From Flammeovirgaceae bacterium UBA2366 (lineage in GTDB: Bacteria > Bacteroidota > Bacteroidia > Cytophagales > Cyclobacteriaceae), in contig DDTK01000012.1 of the NCBI GenBank assembly GCA_002344065.1, forward strand, positions 186,001 to 250,000: a stretch of 64,000 bases of DNA. Reading direction: 5' to 3'. Position numbers and translations under genes: made by a program. The first letter of the stretch is position 1; the number at the start of each line of letters is the position of its first letter. Positions 43,723 to 52,906 of the stretch are shown here, piece after piece. Under the pieces are notes generated by a model. The model ran no database searches, was not told the origin of the DNA, and saw only the letters and a program-made list of their open reading frames with translations.

Positions 43723-44716
43723 GGGCTACCTCCGCTACTCTTGGTTTGTATTTAGCTGCTACTTCAGCGATCTGCTTAATATGATCTGGTGTACTACCAC
43801 AGCATCCGCCAACAATATTAACAAGTCCCTCCTTTAAGTACTCTTCCACTTGTGCTGCCATTTCTTTTGGTGTTTGGTCGTAATGGCCAAACTCATTGGG
43901 CAAGCCGGCATTTGGATAGGCGCTGATAAAGCAATTCGCCTCTTTCGCCAATACCTGTAAGTAAGGTCTAAGTTGACTGGCACCTAATGCACAGTTAAGT
44001 CCGATGCTTAGCATGGGAACATGAGAAAGCGAAACTAAAAAAGCTTCGGTAGTTTGTCCGGATAGTGTTCTGCCACTGGCATCTGTAATGGTTCCTGAAG
44101 CCATAATCGGAAGTTGCTTTCCGGTGTCCTCAAATAATTGCTGGATTGCAAAAAGAGCTGCTTTGGCATTCAGGGTATCAAAAATTGTTTCTACCAACAA
44201 CAAATCTGCACCACCATCTACTAATCCCTTAGCTTGTTCATAGTAGGTCTCAACCAATTGATCGAATGTAATAGCCCGGTAGCCCGGATCATTTACATGA
44301 GGGGAAATGGAAGCCGTTTTGTTGGTGGGGCCTAGGGCACCAGCCACATAACGAGGCTTATTAGGTTCCTTTTTGGTAAACTCCTCAGCTACTTCCTTAG
44401 CTATTTTTGCCGATTGATAGTTAAGTTCATATGCCAAAGTCTCCAAGTGGTAATCGGCCTGGGCAACACGGGTACTGCTAAACGTATTTGTCTCAATGAT
44501 ATCTGAACCCGCAGCAAAGTACTGCCGGTGTATTTCTTTAATAATATCCGGGCGGGTGATGGACAGCAAATCATTGTTGCCCTTCAACGGATGTGCATGG
44601 TCTTTAAACCGCTCACCCCTGAAATCCTCTTCCTCCAGCGTATAGCGCTGTATCATGGTACCCATAGCACCATCCAGCACCAGAATTCTTTCCTTTAGAA
44701 CATCTTCAATTTTCAT
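43715..44716 (-). CDS. metH: Methionine synthase, homocysteine-binding part
   Basis: 333 residues of the homocysteine S-methyltransferase barrel, the N-terminal module of MetH. Zinc ligands are the Cys in SIGLNCALGASQLRP and the CC of VGGCCGSTPDHI near the C-terminus; DGAMGTMIQ is at the start. It is the first gene of the met operon, directly behind the riboswitch expression platform, and overlaps metH-C by 8 nt, so the two chains are likely translated in fixed proportion. Confidence 0.93.
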   Translation of the reverse strand: MKIEDVLKERILVLDGAMGTMIQRYTLEEEDFRGERFKDHAHPLKGNNDLLSITRPDIIKEIHRQYFAAGSDIIETNTFSSTRVAQADYHLETLAYELNYQSAKIAKEVAEEFTKKEPNKPRYVAGALGPTNKTASISPHVNDPGYRAITFDQLVETYYEQAKGLVDGGADLLLVETIFDTLNAKAALFAIQQLFEDTGKQLPIMASGTITDASGRTLSGQTTEAFLVSLSHVPMLSIGLNCALGASQLRPYLQVLAKEANCFISAYPNAGLPNEFGHYDQTPKEMAAQVEEYLKEGLVNIVGGCCGSTPDHIKQIAEVAAKYKPRVAEVAHA

Positions 44717-44717
44717 A

Positions 44718-44758
44718 GCTCTCTAACGCCTGATACATCACATCGTTATCCAGAGAGC
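44718..44758 (-). promoter_or_regulatory. Riboswitch expression platform (RBS-masking hairpin)
   Basis: GCTCTCT (44758-44752) can pair with AGAGAGC (44724-44718), whose last base is one nt from the metH ATG. The same region contains TCTGGATAA (44754-44746), an exact complement of the 5' strand of the aptamer's P1 region, TTATCCAGA (44886-44878). The two pairings exclude each other, giving a readable translational OFF/ON switch. Confidence 0.6.
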
Positions 44759-44774
44759 CCGGGAAGGTGGGTTA

Positions 44775-44887
44775 CTTATCTTCGGCTGATACTGCGATCA
44801 GCCTGGGATTTAGCACAACGTTAAACAATCGTTTGAACAGGATGCTAAGACGTCAAAGGGCCCAATCCCTCGGTCTTTCTGGATAAG
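44775..44887 (-). promoter_or_regulatory. SAM-I (S-box) riboswitch aptamer
   Basis: The minus strand carries the S-box landmarks in order: CTTATC with AGA, GAGGGATTGGGCCC, TGACGTCTTAGCATCC, a variable P3 hairpin (TTCAAACGATTGTTTAACG region), GTGCTAAATCC, a P4 hairpin GGCTGATcgcagtATCAGCC, and the closing GATAAG. P1 is CTTATC (44887-44882) with GATAAG (44780-44775). The position, 58 bp before the first gene of a methionine operon, fits. SAM binding should lower MetH/MetF expression. Confidence 0.88.
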
Positions 44888-44949
44888 CACTGCAAAGAAA
44901 CATAATAAGTGCTTAAAAAGGAAAAGACAAAGACGTATTTTTACAGCAC

Positions 44950-45888
44950 ATGAAATTAGCTGCAGTTGATATTGGCTCCAATGCCATTCGCTTTCAAGTC
45001 TCCTCCGTACTCGATAAAGAAAACAGGGTCATCTTCAAAAAAATGGAATACGTACGCTTCCCGCTTCGGTTGGGGCACGATGTATTCACCATGAACCGTA
45101 TCAGCGATAAGAGTAAGGAAAAGTTCAAAAAACTAATGCGCGTTTTTAAGATGCTCACCGAACTTTACGAAGTTGACGATTACATGGTTTGCGCCACTTC
45201 GGCTATGCGTGAATCGGAAAACGGACAGGAACTTGCACGGGAAGTAGAAGACGAAATCGGGTTGTCCATTAACATTATCGATGGCAAACAGGAGGCAGAG
45301 TACATCAACCAGGCCATTATATCGTACCTCTCAGATGCTACGTACCTGCACATTGATGTAGGCGGTGGCAGTACAGAACTAAACCTGTATGTACACGGAA
45401 AAAAAATCAATACCCGGTCTTTCAAAATAGGTTCAGTAAGAATCCTGGAGCATCACGACTCCCCCGAAATGTGGGCAGATATGGAGAGGTGGGTAAAGAC
45501 CCATGTAAAAAGTAATTACGGAAAAGTTACCGCTGTAGGAACGGGCGGTAACATCAGCAAAATTTTTGACCTCGCCCAACTTAAACCACACCGATTGATG
45601 TCCTTAAAAAAAGTTCGTGAAATCAAAGAGATGGTTGAAAAGCATACCCTTGAAGAACGCATCTACCAACTACAAATGAACCCCGATCGTGCCGATGTTA
45701 TTGTGCCCGCCAGTGATATTTACATTAAGGTGATGGATTGGGCTAATGCAAAATACATTCAGGTACCCGAGGTGGGCTTAAAAGATGGTATCATGCTTCA
45801 CCTGTTCAGAAAAAATTCAACACAGAAGAAAATCGAGTTTGCAAACATTGAAGATCAATCGAAGGGAAGAAAAATTCTAAGGATGTAA
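44950..45888 (+). CDS. ppx: Exopolyphosphatase/Ppx-GppA family phosphatase
   Basis: 312 residues, the short Ppx/GppA form (no C-terminal HD domain). The ASKHA phosphate motifs are VDIGSNAIRF (residues 5-14), ATSAMRES, and HIDVGGGSTEL (near 138), plus VGTGGNISK. It would cleave terminal phosphates from polyphosphate or act on pppGpp. It is convergent with ppk1, whose stop is 1 bp away. A near-consensus TATTTTTA lies about 10 bp upstream of the start. Confidence 0.9.
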   Translation: MKLAAVDIGSNAIRFQVSSVLDKENRVIFKKMEYVRFPLRLGHDVFTMNRISDKSKEKFKKLMRVFKMLTELYEVDDYMVCATSAMRESENGQELAREVEDEIGLSINIIDGKQEAEYINQAIISYLSDATYLHIDVGGGSTELNLYVHGKKINTRSFKIGSVRILEHHDSPEMWADMERWVKTHVKSNYGKVTAVGTGGNISKIFDLAQLKPHRLMSLKKVREIKEMVEKHTLEERIYQLQMNPDRADVIVPASDIYIKVMDWANAKYIQVPEVGLKDGIMLHLFRKNSTQKKIEFANIEDQSKGRKILRM

Positions 45889-45889
45889 A

Positions 45890-48049
45890 TCAAAATAACT
45901 GTACATCCTTGACCATCTCTTTTGACACCGTATAGAACTCCTTGTGGATATTAAAGGGCTGTTTATGATCCAGTTCTTTCAATACATACGTTCCATCTTC
46001 CTGCATGATGTAGGTGTTCACATTATCCTTCAAATTAAACCGAAGAATATTCATTGCCTGCTTTTTTAAGATGGCTTCTTCCAGCATAAACAACGACTCA
46101 ATTCTCCTGTCAAAACTTCGAACCATAGCATCAGCACTTCCTATATACACTTTCGGATCGCCACCATTATGAAAATAATATATTCTGGAATGCTCGAGGT
46201 ATTCACCCACAATGGAAATCACCTCAATATTTTCACTTAAACCTGGTCGGCCTGGACGCAAGCTGCACATCCCGCGTACAATCAACTTTATGGTAACACC
46301 CGCCTGAGAGGCATTGTATAATTCATCTATAAGTTCTTTGTCCTGTAACGAGTTGATCTTAATAACAATTCCGGAAGTTAAACCCTGCCGGGCATTTTCT
46401 GCTTCACGTTTCACCAGGTTACATAACTGAATTCGCATATCGCGCGGTGAGGTGATCAGGTTTCGATACGTTGTGGGGTACGAATGGCCGGTAATAACAT
46501 TAAAGAATTCAGAGACATCATTAGCATAGGCTTCCCTGGTGGTGAGCAGTCCTATATCGGTGTACAATCGTGATGTTGATTCGTTATAGTTACCACTGGA
46601 AAGATGCACATACCGGAAAACACGATCATTCTTTTCCTTTCGCACAATGAGCATAAGCTTGGTGTGGGTTTTTAAACTACCTACACCGTAAATCACAAAA
46701 CAACCTGCCTTTTGCAGGCGTTGGGCTTCGCGCATATTGTTCTCTTCATCGAATCGGGCCTTTACTTCAAACAGCACCGCTACGTGCTTTCCGTTCTCTG
46801 CAGCCCGCAACAATGCGTTTGTCACCCGCGATTCCTTAGCCACACGGTAAATGGTGATTTTAATAGACAGTACATACGGGTCATCAGCAGCTTTTTCGAG
46901 TAACTCCAGCACGGGTTCCATGGAATTGTACGGATGATGCAGTAACACATCGCGTTCTTTCAAAATCTCAAATAAATCCTGCGAAGTTTCCTCAGGATAA
47001 TTAAGCGGAAGTATAGGTTCCGGATATTGACCTCTCCGTCCTTTAAACTCTGAGTGACCAATGATTTGGGTTAACCCACCCAAATCAAGAAAACTCTGAT
47101 TAGGTATCGTAAAAATGTTGTGGTCATCAATATCCCATTGAATCTTTAACAGGCGCATCATCCACGGATCGGGCGCACCCTGAACTTCCATGCGCACTAC
47201 CCTGCCGCTGCGCCTTGTTTTCAGCTTTTGCTTAAGGTCTTCCAGAAAGTTAGATTCAATATCATCGCTTTCATCCAACGTAAAATCCCCGTTACGGTTA
47301 ATTCGGAACAGATTGATACTTTGAATCTCAATATTGCGAAACAACTGATGAATATTGTGGCGGATAATTTCCTCCACCGGCACAAACCGAAACAATTCCT
47401 CGTCCAGTAACTCAAAGAAGCGAGGAATATTGCTGGGCACCTGAATAAACGATACCCTGTTTTGTTCCTGACTCTCCCCCGCCACCTTTGTTACTACACC
47501 AAAAAGTAAACGGTTATTCTTAAGTACCGGAAAAGTGTGATACGAATCGAACGCCATGGGTGTGAGCATCGGAAAGATGGTACGATTGAAATAATCGTTT
47601 ACCAATTTCTTGTGATCGACTGAAAGATCCCCGTAAGGGCAAATCATAAACCCGTTGTCTTTAAACAACGGTTTAAGTTTGTAAATAAAATATTCGTGCT
47701 GATCCTGCACAAAATTGCGGATGGCATTAAGCAAGAGTTTGCGAAATGGTTCTTCGCGCAGCCCGCTATAGTCAAAACGCTCCTTTCCGTAGTCGAGATA
47801 ATTATACAAACTCCCCAATCGAATGGTGCAGAATTCATCCAGATTGGAAGCTGTAATGGCCAGGAATTTTAACCGGTCAAAAATACTACGGTTGATGTGC
47901 TTGACCTGGTCGAGTACGCGATAGTTGAATTGGATCCAACTGAGGTCACGACTGATGTACCGGCTTTCATCAATCCGGCTGGTTACTTGATCTTTAATCG
48001 CTACGGGGTCGTTCATAGCTGGAGGATGTTGCAAGGTGGTGTGAGCCAC
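45890..48049 (-). CDS. ppk1: Polyphosphate kinase 1
   Basis: 719 residues, the full four-domain PPK1. The N-terminal domain is recognised by SRDLSWIQFNYRVLDQ; the autophosphorylated histidine sits in VHLSSGNYNE, with a second catalytic His near HSRIYYFHNGG. It polymerises the gamma-phosphate of ATP into polyphosphate and runs in reverse. The ATG at 48049 is used; a second ATG 11 codons later would also be possible. It faces the ppx gene, so synthesis and breakdown of polyphosphate are encoded side by side. Confidence 0.95.
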   Translation of the reverse strand: MAHTTLQHPPAMNDPVAIKDQVTSRIDESRYISRDLSWIQFNYRVLDQVKHINRSIFDRLKFLAITASNLDEFCTIRLGSLYNYLDYGKERFDYSGLREEPFRKLLLNAIRNFVQDQHEYFIYKLKPLFKDNGFMICPYGDLSVDHKKLVNDYFNRTIFPMLTPMAFDSYHTFPVLKNNRLLFGVVTKVAGESQEQNRVSFIQVPSNIPRFFELLDEELFRFVPVEEIIRHNIHQLFRNIEIQSINLFRINRNGDFTLDESDDIESNFLEDLKQKLKTRRSGRVVRMEVQGAPDPWMMRLLKIQWDIDDHNIFTIPNQSFLDLGGLTQIIGHSEFKGRRGQYPEPILPLNYPEETSQDLFEILKERDVLLHHPYNSMEPVLELLEKAADDPYVLSIKITIYRVAKESRVTNALLRAAENGKHVAVLFEVKARFDEENNMREAQRLQKAGCFVIYGVGSLKTHTKLMLIVRKEKNDRVFRYVHLSSGNYNESTSRLYTDIGLLTTREAYANDVSEFFNVITGHSYPTTYRNLITSPRDMRIQLCNLVKREAENARQGLTSGIVIKINSLQDKELIDELYNASQAGVTIKLIVRGMCSLRPGRPGLSENIEVISIVGEYLEHSRIYYFHNGGDPKVYIGSADAMVRSFDRRIESLFMLEEAILKKQAMNILRFNLKDNVNTYIMQEDGTYVLKELDHKQPFNIHKEFYTVSKEMVKDVQLF

Positions 48050-48082
48050 CCTGACAACAGCATTAATACGGTTAAAAAATTG

Positions 48083-50038
48083 TTAAATATCGATGCGTGC
48101 GTATTTCGCGTTCTTCTCAATAAAATCTCTGCGAGGTGCTACTTCGTCTCCCATCAACATGGAGAACAAATGATCTGCTTCAGCAGCCGATTCAATACTC
48201 ACTTGCTTTAGTGTTCTTCGTGCAGGATCCATCGTGGTTGACCACAGCTGTTCCGGATTCATTTCACCCAAACCTTTATAGCGTTGTAAGTTCACAGAAT
48301 CATCCTTTCCTCCACCCAGCTCTTTCACCAGTGCATCACGCTCCTCCTCTGTCCAGCAATAACGCTCTTCTCTTCCCTTTTTAACAAGGTATAACGGAGG
48401 CAAGGCAATATAGATATAGCCATTCTCAATCAATTCGCGCATGTAACGGAAAAAGAACGTAAGAATAAGCGTACGAATATGGCTACCATCCACATCAGCA
48501 TCTGTCATAATTATGATTTTGTGGTAACGAAGCTTAGCCATGTTAAGCGCCTTGTTGTCATCGGCTGTCCCGAAGGATACACCCAGTGCGGTAATCATGT
48601 TCTTGATTTCTTCGTTGTCGTAAATCTTATGCTCCTGTGCCTTCTCAACGTTCAGAATTTTTCCGCGCAATGGCAGTATGGCCTGAAAGGCGCGGTCTCT
48701 TCCCTGCTTGGCAGATCCACCGGCCGAATCGCCCTCCACGAGGTAGAGTTCACATATACCCGGATCCGTACTGGAACAGTCGGCTAGTTTTCCGGGAAGG
48801 CCGGTTCCGGTTAAAACATTTTTACGCTGCACCATTTCACGTGCTTTGCGTGCTGCGTGACGCGCCTGAGCGGCCAGAATAACCTTGCTAACAATAAGTT
48901 TCGCTTCACGCGGATGTTCCTCCAGGTAGTATTGCAATACTTCACCAACCGATTGATCCACCGCACCCATAGCATCGGAGTTACCCAATTTGGTTTTGGT
49001 CTGTCCTTCAAACTGGGGTTCGGCAACTTTTACAGAAATAACAGCCGTAAGGCCTTCACGAAAATCATCGCCATTAATTTCAATTTTGACTTTATCCAAC
49101 AATCCCGACTTATCTGCGTAATTCTTTAACGTACGGGTTAACGCCCTTCTGAAACCAGCTACGTGGGTTCCACCCTCATGGGTGTTGATGTTGTTTACAT
49201 ACGACACCAGGTTCTCACTAAATGAAGTGTTGTAGCTCAACGCCACCTGAATGGGAATTGATCCCTTATCATTTTCAATGTAAATCGGTTCGGGTATGAG
49301 CTTTTCGCGGGTTGAATCAATATAGGCTACGAATTCGCGCAAGCCTCCAACAGAAAAAAATTCATCCTGACGGGGTTTTCCTTCATCATCCTTTTCACGA
49401 AGATCGGTTAGGAAAATTTTAATACCCGGATTCAGAAAGGCGAGCTCCCTAAGCCGTGAGGCTACCGTAACATAGTTGTATTCAGTAACGATGAAAATCT
49501 CTTTATCTGGAAGGAAACGAACTGAAGTACCACTGCGGTCAGACTCACCGATCACACGAACAGCATATTGAGGAGCCCCTCTGTGATATTCTTGCTCCCA
49601 TATCTTTCCATCACGATAAACGGTAGCCTGTAATACTTCTGATAGTGCATTCACACAGGAAACGCCCACACCGTGTAGCCCTCCGGAGACTTTGTACGTG
49701 TTTTTATCGAACTTACCACCTGCGTGGAGTACCGTCATTACAACTTCCAACGCAGAGCGCTTTTCCTTAGCGTGCATATCCGTGGGAATACCCCGACCGT
49801 TATCCTCTACCAGTACGGAATTATCTTCATTTATGGTTACCCGAATCTCATCGCAATAACCTGCAAGGGCCTCATCTATGGAGTTATCCACCACTTCCCA
49901 GATCAGGTGGTGGAGGCCTTTTGTACTAACATCACCGATATACATGGCGGGGCGTTTCCGAACCGCCTCTAAACCCTCTAAAACCTGAATATTACTGGCC
50001 GAATAATCATCCGCGCCTTTCTTCTTTCTTTCCGTCAT
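48083..50038 (-). CDS. gyrB: DNA gyrase subunit B
   Basis: 651 residues, usual for Bacteroidota GyrB (no large insert). The GHKL ATPase domain has IWEVVDNSIDEALAGYC, VEDNGRGIPT and GGLHGVGVSCVNAL. The transducer follows, then TOPRIM with LVEGDSAGGSAKQGRDR and ADVDGSHIRTL. The C-terminal GyrA-interaction region has QRYKGLGEMNPEQLW. With GyrA it introduces negative supercoils and is the target of aminocoumarins. Divergent from the LRR gene with a 153-bp gap. Confidence 0.97.
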   Translation of the reverse strand: MTERKKKGADDYSASNIQVLEGLEAVRKRPAMYIGDVSTKGLHHLIWEVVDNSIDEALAGYCDEIRVTINEDNSVLVEDNGRGIPTDMHAKEKRSALEVVMTVLHAGGKFDKNTYKVSGGLHGVGVSCVNALSEVLQATVYRDGKIWEQEYHRGAPQYAVRVIGESDRSGTSVRFLPDKEIFIVTEYNYVTVASRLRELAFLNPGIKIFLTDLREKDDEGKPRQDEFFSVGGLREFVAYIDSTREKLIPEPIYIENDKGSIPIQVALSYNTSFSENLVSYVNNINTHEGGTHVAGFRRALTRTLKNYADKSGLLDKVKIEINGDDFREGLTAVISVKVAEPQFEGQTKTKLGNSDAMGAVDQSVGEVLQYYLEEHPREAKLIVSKVILAAQARHAARKAREMVQRKNVLTGTGLPGKLADCSSTDPGICELYLVEGDSAGGSAKQGRDRAFQAILPLRGKILNVEKAQEHKIYDNEEIKNMITALGVSFGTADDNKALNMAKLRYHKIIIMTDADVDGSHIRTLILTFFFRYMRELIENGYIYIALPPLYLVKKGREERYCWTEEERDALVKELGGGKDDSVNLQRYKGLGEMNPEQLWSTTMDPARRTLKQVSIESAAEADHLFSMLMGDEVAPRRDFIEKNAKYARIDI

Positions 50039-50191
50039 GATACTTGGTTAAAACCTTCAAAAATAAGCTTTTTTACGCGTAAAACGTAAGAAAATCAGGT
50101 AATTAAGGGCTAAAAAACTAACTTTATTTTGAGTTGAATTGGTGACTATAAATAACTCCTCGGATTAAAGATAATTGAGCCCCAAAAACCT

Positions 50192-51598
50192 GTGAAAAAT
50201 ACAATTGTTCTGATTCTGTTTTTACTTCTTACCCATGCTGTACTGGCCCAACAATCGGTGCCTGTATTCGCCAGCAAAAAGGATTCTGCTGACCACGCTC
50301 AGGTTCAAAAGGCAATGCAAGAAATATTTAATCGAAACCAACTGAATAGTGGAGAGAAAAAAAGCCTTGATAGTCTGCTGGCGCTCTCCAACTTGCTTCG
50401 CGCTAAAGTTATTGGCTTTAAAGTTATTTATAAACCAACAGCAAGCTTTACCGCTTATGAAGAACTGACATCGGGTAATGTAAAGCCGGACGAGGTTACC
50501 CAACTCAGTTTTTCAAACAATAAATCCAAAAAAATACCTGCTCTGGTTTTTAAATGTAATAATCTGAAAGAACTCGAGCTCGTTAACACGAAAGTGCGCA
50601 AGCTACCCGGGAAATTTAATCAACTTAAGCAACTTAAAAATATCTACGTTTACAATAACACACCTAAAGGCCGTCTTAAGCTGGGTAAAAACCATGTCAC
50701 AGAAGAATTACTTATCCGTGGCACGGATGGCTCACGACTCCCAAAGAACTATAAAACGCTTACTGGGCTTCGTGAACTTGACCTATCTGCCAACATCGGA
50801 CTCAGTAACTTTCCGGACATCACTAAAAACGAGAGCCTCACAAAATTAAACCTCCTCAATAATCAGTTAACCTTTAGTGATCTGCCACGAGTTCACAATT
50901 CATCCTTACAGGAATTAAACGTACTTGGAAATAAAATTACCTCTGTTCCTTCCACTATTTCTAATTTTCCGTCCCTTAAAAAATTAGTATTCAGCAATAA
51001 CCCAATTACCGCCATTGATGCTGCCATCGGCAAACTGAATCAACTGGAGGAATTAGCTTTTTATAATTGCAAACTTGTTGAACTGAACAACGGCCTGGAG
51101 AATCTGACCAACCTAAAAGTAATTGATCTTTATCACAATCAATTGAGCAACATTACTATTGATCTGACCAAACTTCAACATCTGGAAATACTCTACCTGT
51201 CTCACAATGCGCTTACAGCGCTTCCTGAAAATATCGGTGGTATTACTAATCTTCAGGAGCTTTATGCATCGCATAACAAATTGAACTACCTGCCTGAAAG
51301 TATTTCGAAATTAACAAACCTGAAGGTTCTACGGATTAACAACAATTCACTCACGTCATTTCCATATCAAATCCTATCGTTGAGAAACATTGAAAACCTG
51401 GATGTGTCTTCGAATAATCTTTACCAAATTCCAACAGAGCTCAAGGAATTCGAGAAGTTGCAGATTTTTGCGCTCACCGGAAATCCATGGGAAAGAAATG
51501 AAGATGTGATTCAGCTTGCTGAAGTACTACGAAAAAAGGGAACGATCGTTCACCTGAATACCTTGGAAAAAGAAGTTGATCCACCTAATCAAAATTAG
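50192..51598 (+). CDS. Secreted leucine-rich repeat protein
   Basis: 468 residues starting with GTG at 50192, with a signal peptide MKNTIVLILFLLLTHAVLAQ. After a roughly 75-residue region, residues about 95-450 contain about a dozen 23-residue leucine-rich repeats of the LxxLxxLxLxxNxLxxLP type (for example LEILYLSHNALTALPENI). The C-terminus is polar. It probably binds proteins at the cell surface or periplasm; the partner is unknown. There is no type IX C-terminal sorting domain. I see no ATG that would keep the signal peptide, so GTG is the likely start. Confidence 0.88.
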   Translation: MKNTIVLILFLLLTHAVLAQQSVPVFASKKDSADHAQVQKAMQEIFNRNQLNSGEKKSLDSLLALSNLLRAKVIGFKVIYKPTASFTAYEELTSGNVKPDEVTQLSFSNNKSKKIPALVFKCNNLKELELVNTKVRKLPGKFNQLKQLKNIYVYNNTPKGRLKLGKNHVTEELLIRGTDGSRLPKNYKTLTGLRELDLSANIGLSNFPDITKNESLTKLNLLNNQLTFSDLPRVHNSSLQELNVLGNKITSVPSTISNFPSLKKLVFSNNPITAIDAAIGKLNQLEELAFYNCKLVELNNGLENLTNLKVIDLYHNQLSNITIDLTKLQHLEILYLSHNALTALPENIGGITNLQELYASHNKLNYLPESISKLTNLKVLRINNNSLTSFPYQILSLRNIENLDVSSNNLYQIPTELKEFEKLQIFALTGNPWERNEDVIQLAEVLRKKGTIVHLNTLEKEVDPPNQN

Positions 51599-51600
51599 TT

Positions 51601-52560
51601 TTAATCAGGGGTTATAAGTTTAACATTTTTACTCTTCTTCCTGGATTTATCTTTTCCATTTCCGTTCTCCGCCATCAAATGAAGCCTGGCCTTCTGGAGT
51701 TCGGCTTTTTGTGAATCCGTAACGGTTGGATAACTCAACTTCAACTTTCCAAACTCGCGGTAAATAACGGCAGCAATGGCTAATCGGGCATACCATTTAT
51801 CATCAGCCGGAATAATGAACCATGGAGCGTGCTCTTTGGATGTTTCGGAGATAGCTTCCTCATATACCTTCTGATAATCATCCCAATATGCTCTTTCTTT
51901 TAAGTCAGATAAAGAAAACTTCCAGTTTTTCGATGGGTCATCAATCCGTTCAAGGAAACGCTTTTTCTGTTCCTTTTTTGAAACATGTAAAAAGAATTTA
52001 AGAATGATGGTTCCGTTTTCCGCCAGGTTTTTTTCGAAGCGGGTAATTTGTTTATAACGCATTTCCCAGAATGCCTTATTAATGTCTTTCAACGAATCAA
52101 CACCCGGAATATTTTCATTCAGTATCCATTCGGGATGAACTTTAGTTACCAGCACATTTTCATAGTGTGAACGATTATGAATAGCGATTTCGCCCCGTGC
52201 CGGCATAGCCAGGTTATGGCGCCAGAAAAAATCATGATCAAGCTCGTGCGAGTTAGGTGCCTTAAAGCTATACACCTTAACCCCTAAAGGATTAAACCCC
52301 GACATGATGTGCTTCACCGCACCATCCTTTCCAGCTGCATCCATCGCCTGAAAAATAATAAGGACACTATACTGATTGTGAGCATAGAGTTTATCCTGAA
52401 TTTCTGCCAGATGCTTACGTCCCATGTCAAGTAATAGTTCAGCATCTTTTCTATTCAGTTCTTTACCTGTATATCGGGTATCAAAATCCTTTAGACTGAT
52501 TTTCTTACCTGGCTTTGCATACAGTTTTTTCAGGTTAATAAGTTCTTTATCGGACAGCAT
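51601..52560 (-). CDS. ppk2: Polyphosphate kinase 2 family (class III-like)
   Basis: 319 residues of the PPK2 fold. Walker A is in FQAMDAAGKDGA (70-81), the lid/basic region is GEIAIHNRSHYENVLV (PPK2 Walker B area), and YWDDYQKVYE follows. PPK2 enzymes use polyphosphate to phosphorylate nucleotides. The size and single domain fit the class that phosphorylates AMP and ADP, as described for the Cytophaga hutchinsonii enzyme, but class assignment is by pattern only. A basic tail (GKDKSRKKSKNVK) ends it. Stop is 2 bp from that of the convergent LRR gene. Confidence 0.9.
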   Translation of the reverse strand: MLSDKELINLKKLYAKPGKKISLKDFDTRYTGKELNRKDAELLLDMGRKHLAEIQDKLYAHNQYSVLIIFQAMDAAGKDGAVKHIMSGFNPLGVKVYSFKAPNSHELDHDFFWRHNLAMPARGEIAIHNRSHYENVLVTKVHPEWILNENIPGVDSLKDINKAFWEMRYKQITRFEKNLAENGTIILKFFLHVSKKEQKKRFLERIDDPSKNWKFSLSDLKERAYWDDYQKVYEEAISETSKEHAPWFIIPADDKWYARLAIAAVIYREFGKLKLSYPTVTDSQKAELQKARLHLMAENGNGKDKSRKKSKNVKLITPD

Positions 52561-52695
52561 AATAATTGGGATTTAATGCAAGGAAGATAAATCTTTTATT
52601 CCGATCCCGAACATGATTTTGATCATACCCTACCGGTGAAAGGATTTGTCTATTCAAGCCCATTTCATTAACTTAAAGACACCTAACCAAAACCT

Positions 52696-52845
52696 ATGAA
52701 ACTGGCTATAAAAAAGCTTGATTTCCTGCTTATTTACTTAACACTGAGTTTTGTTGCCATTGGGGTTATCCGAAAAGTTATTGCCGGAATAGTTGACATG
52801 ATAGAAGAATTTCCGGGACCTATGGATAACCAGTTTGCTTTCTGA
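52696..52845 (+). CDS. Small membrane protein, 49 residues
   Basis: I translate an open frame from ATG 52696 to TGA 52843: MKLAIKKLDFLLIYLTLSF and onward, with one hydrophobic helix (about residues 10-33) and a polar, acidic C-terminus IEEFPGPMDNQFAF. It is the only reasonable coding frame in the 346-bp gap between ppk2 and the DUF4440-like gene, and it is on the strand of the latter. No family is recognised. It could be a spurious short frame, although the basic start, single helix and acidic end form a sensible topology. Confidence 0.4.
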   Translation: MKLAIKKLDFLLIYLTLSFVAIGVIRKVIAGIVDMIEEFPGPMDNQFAF

Positions 52846-52906
52846 GTACTGTTGTTTTTAAGCGGTAATCACAAAATCGATTTTTAAACCAACACCCCTT
52901 ACGTGT

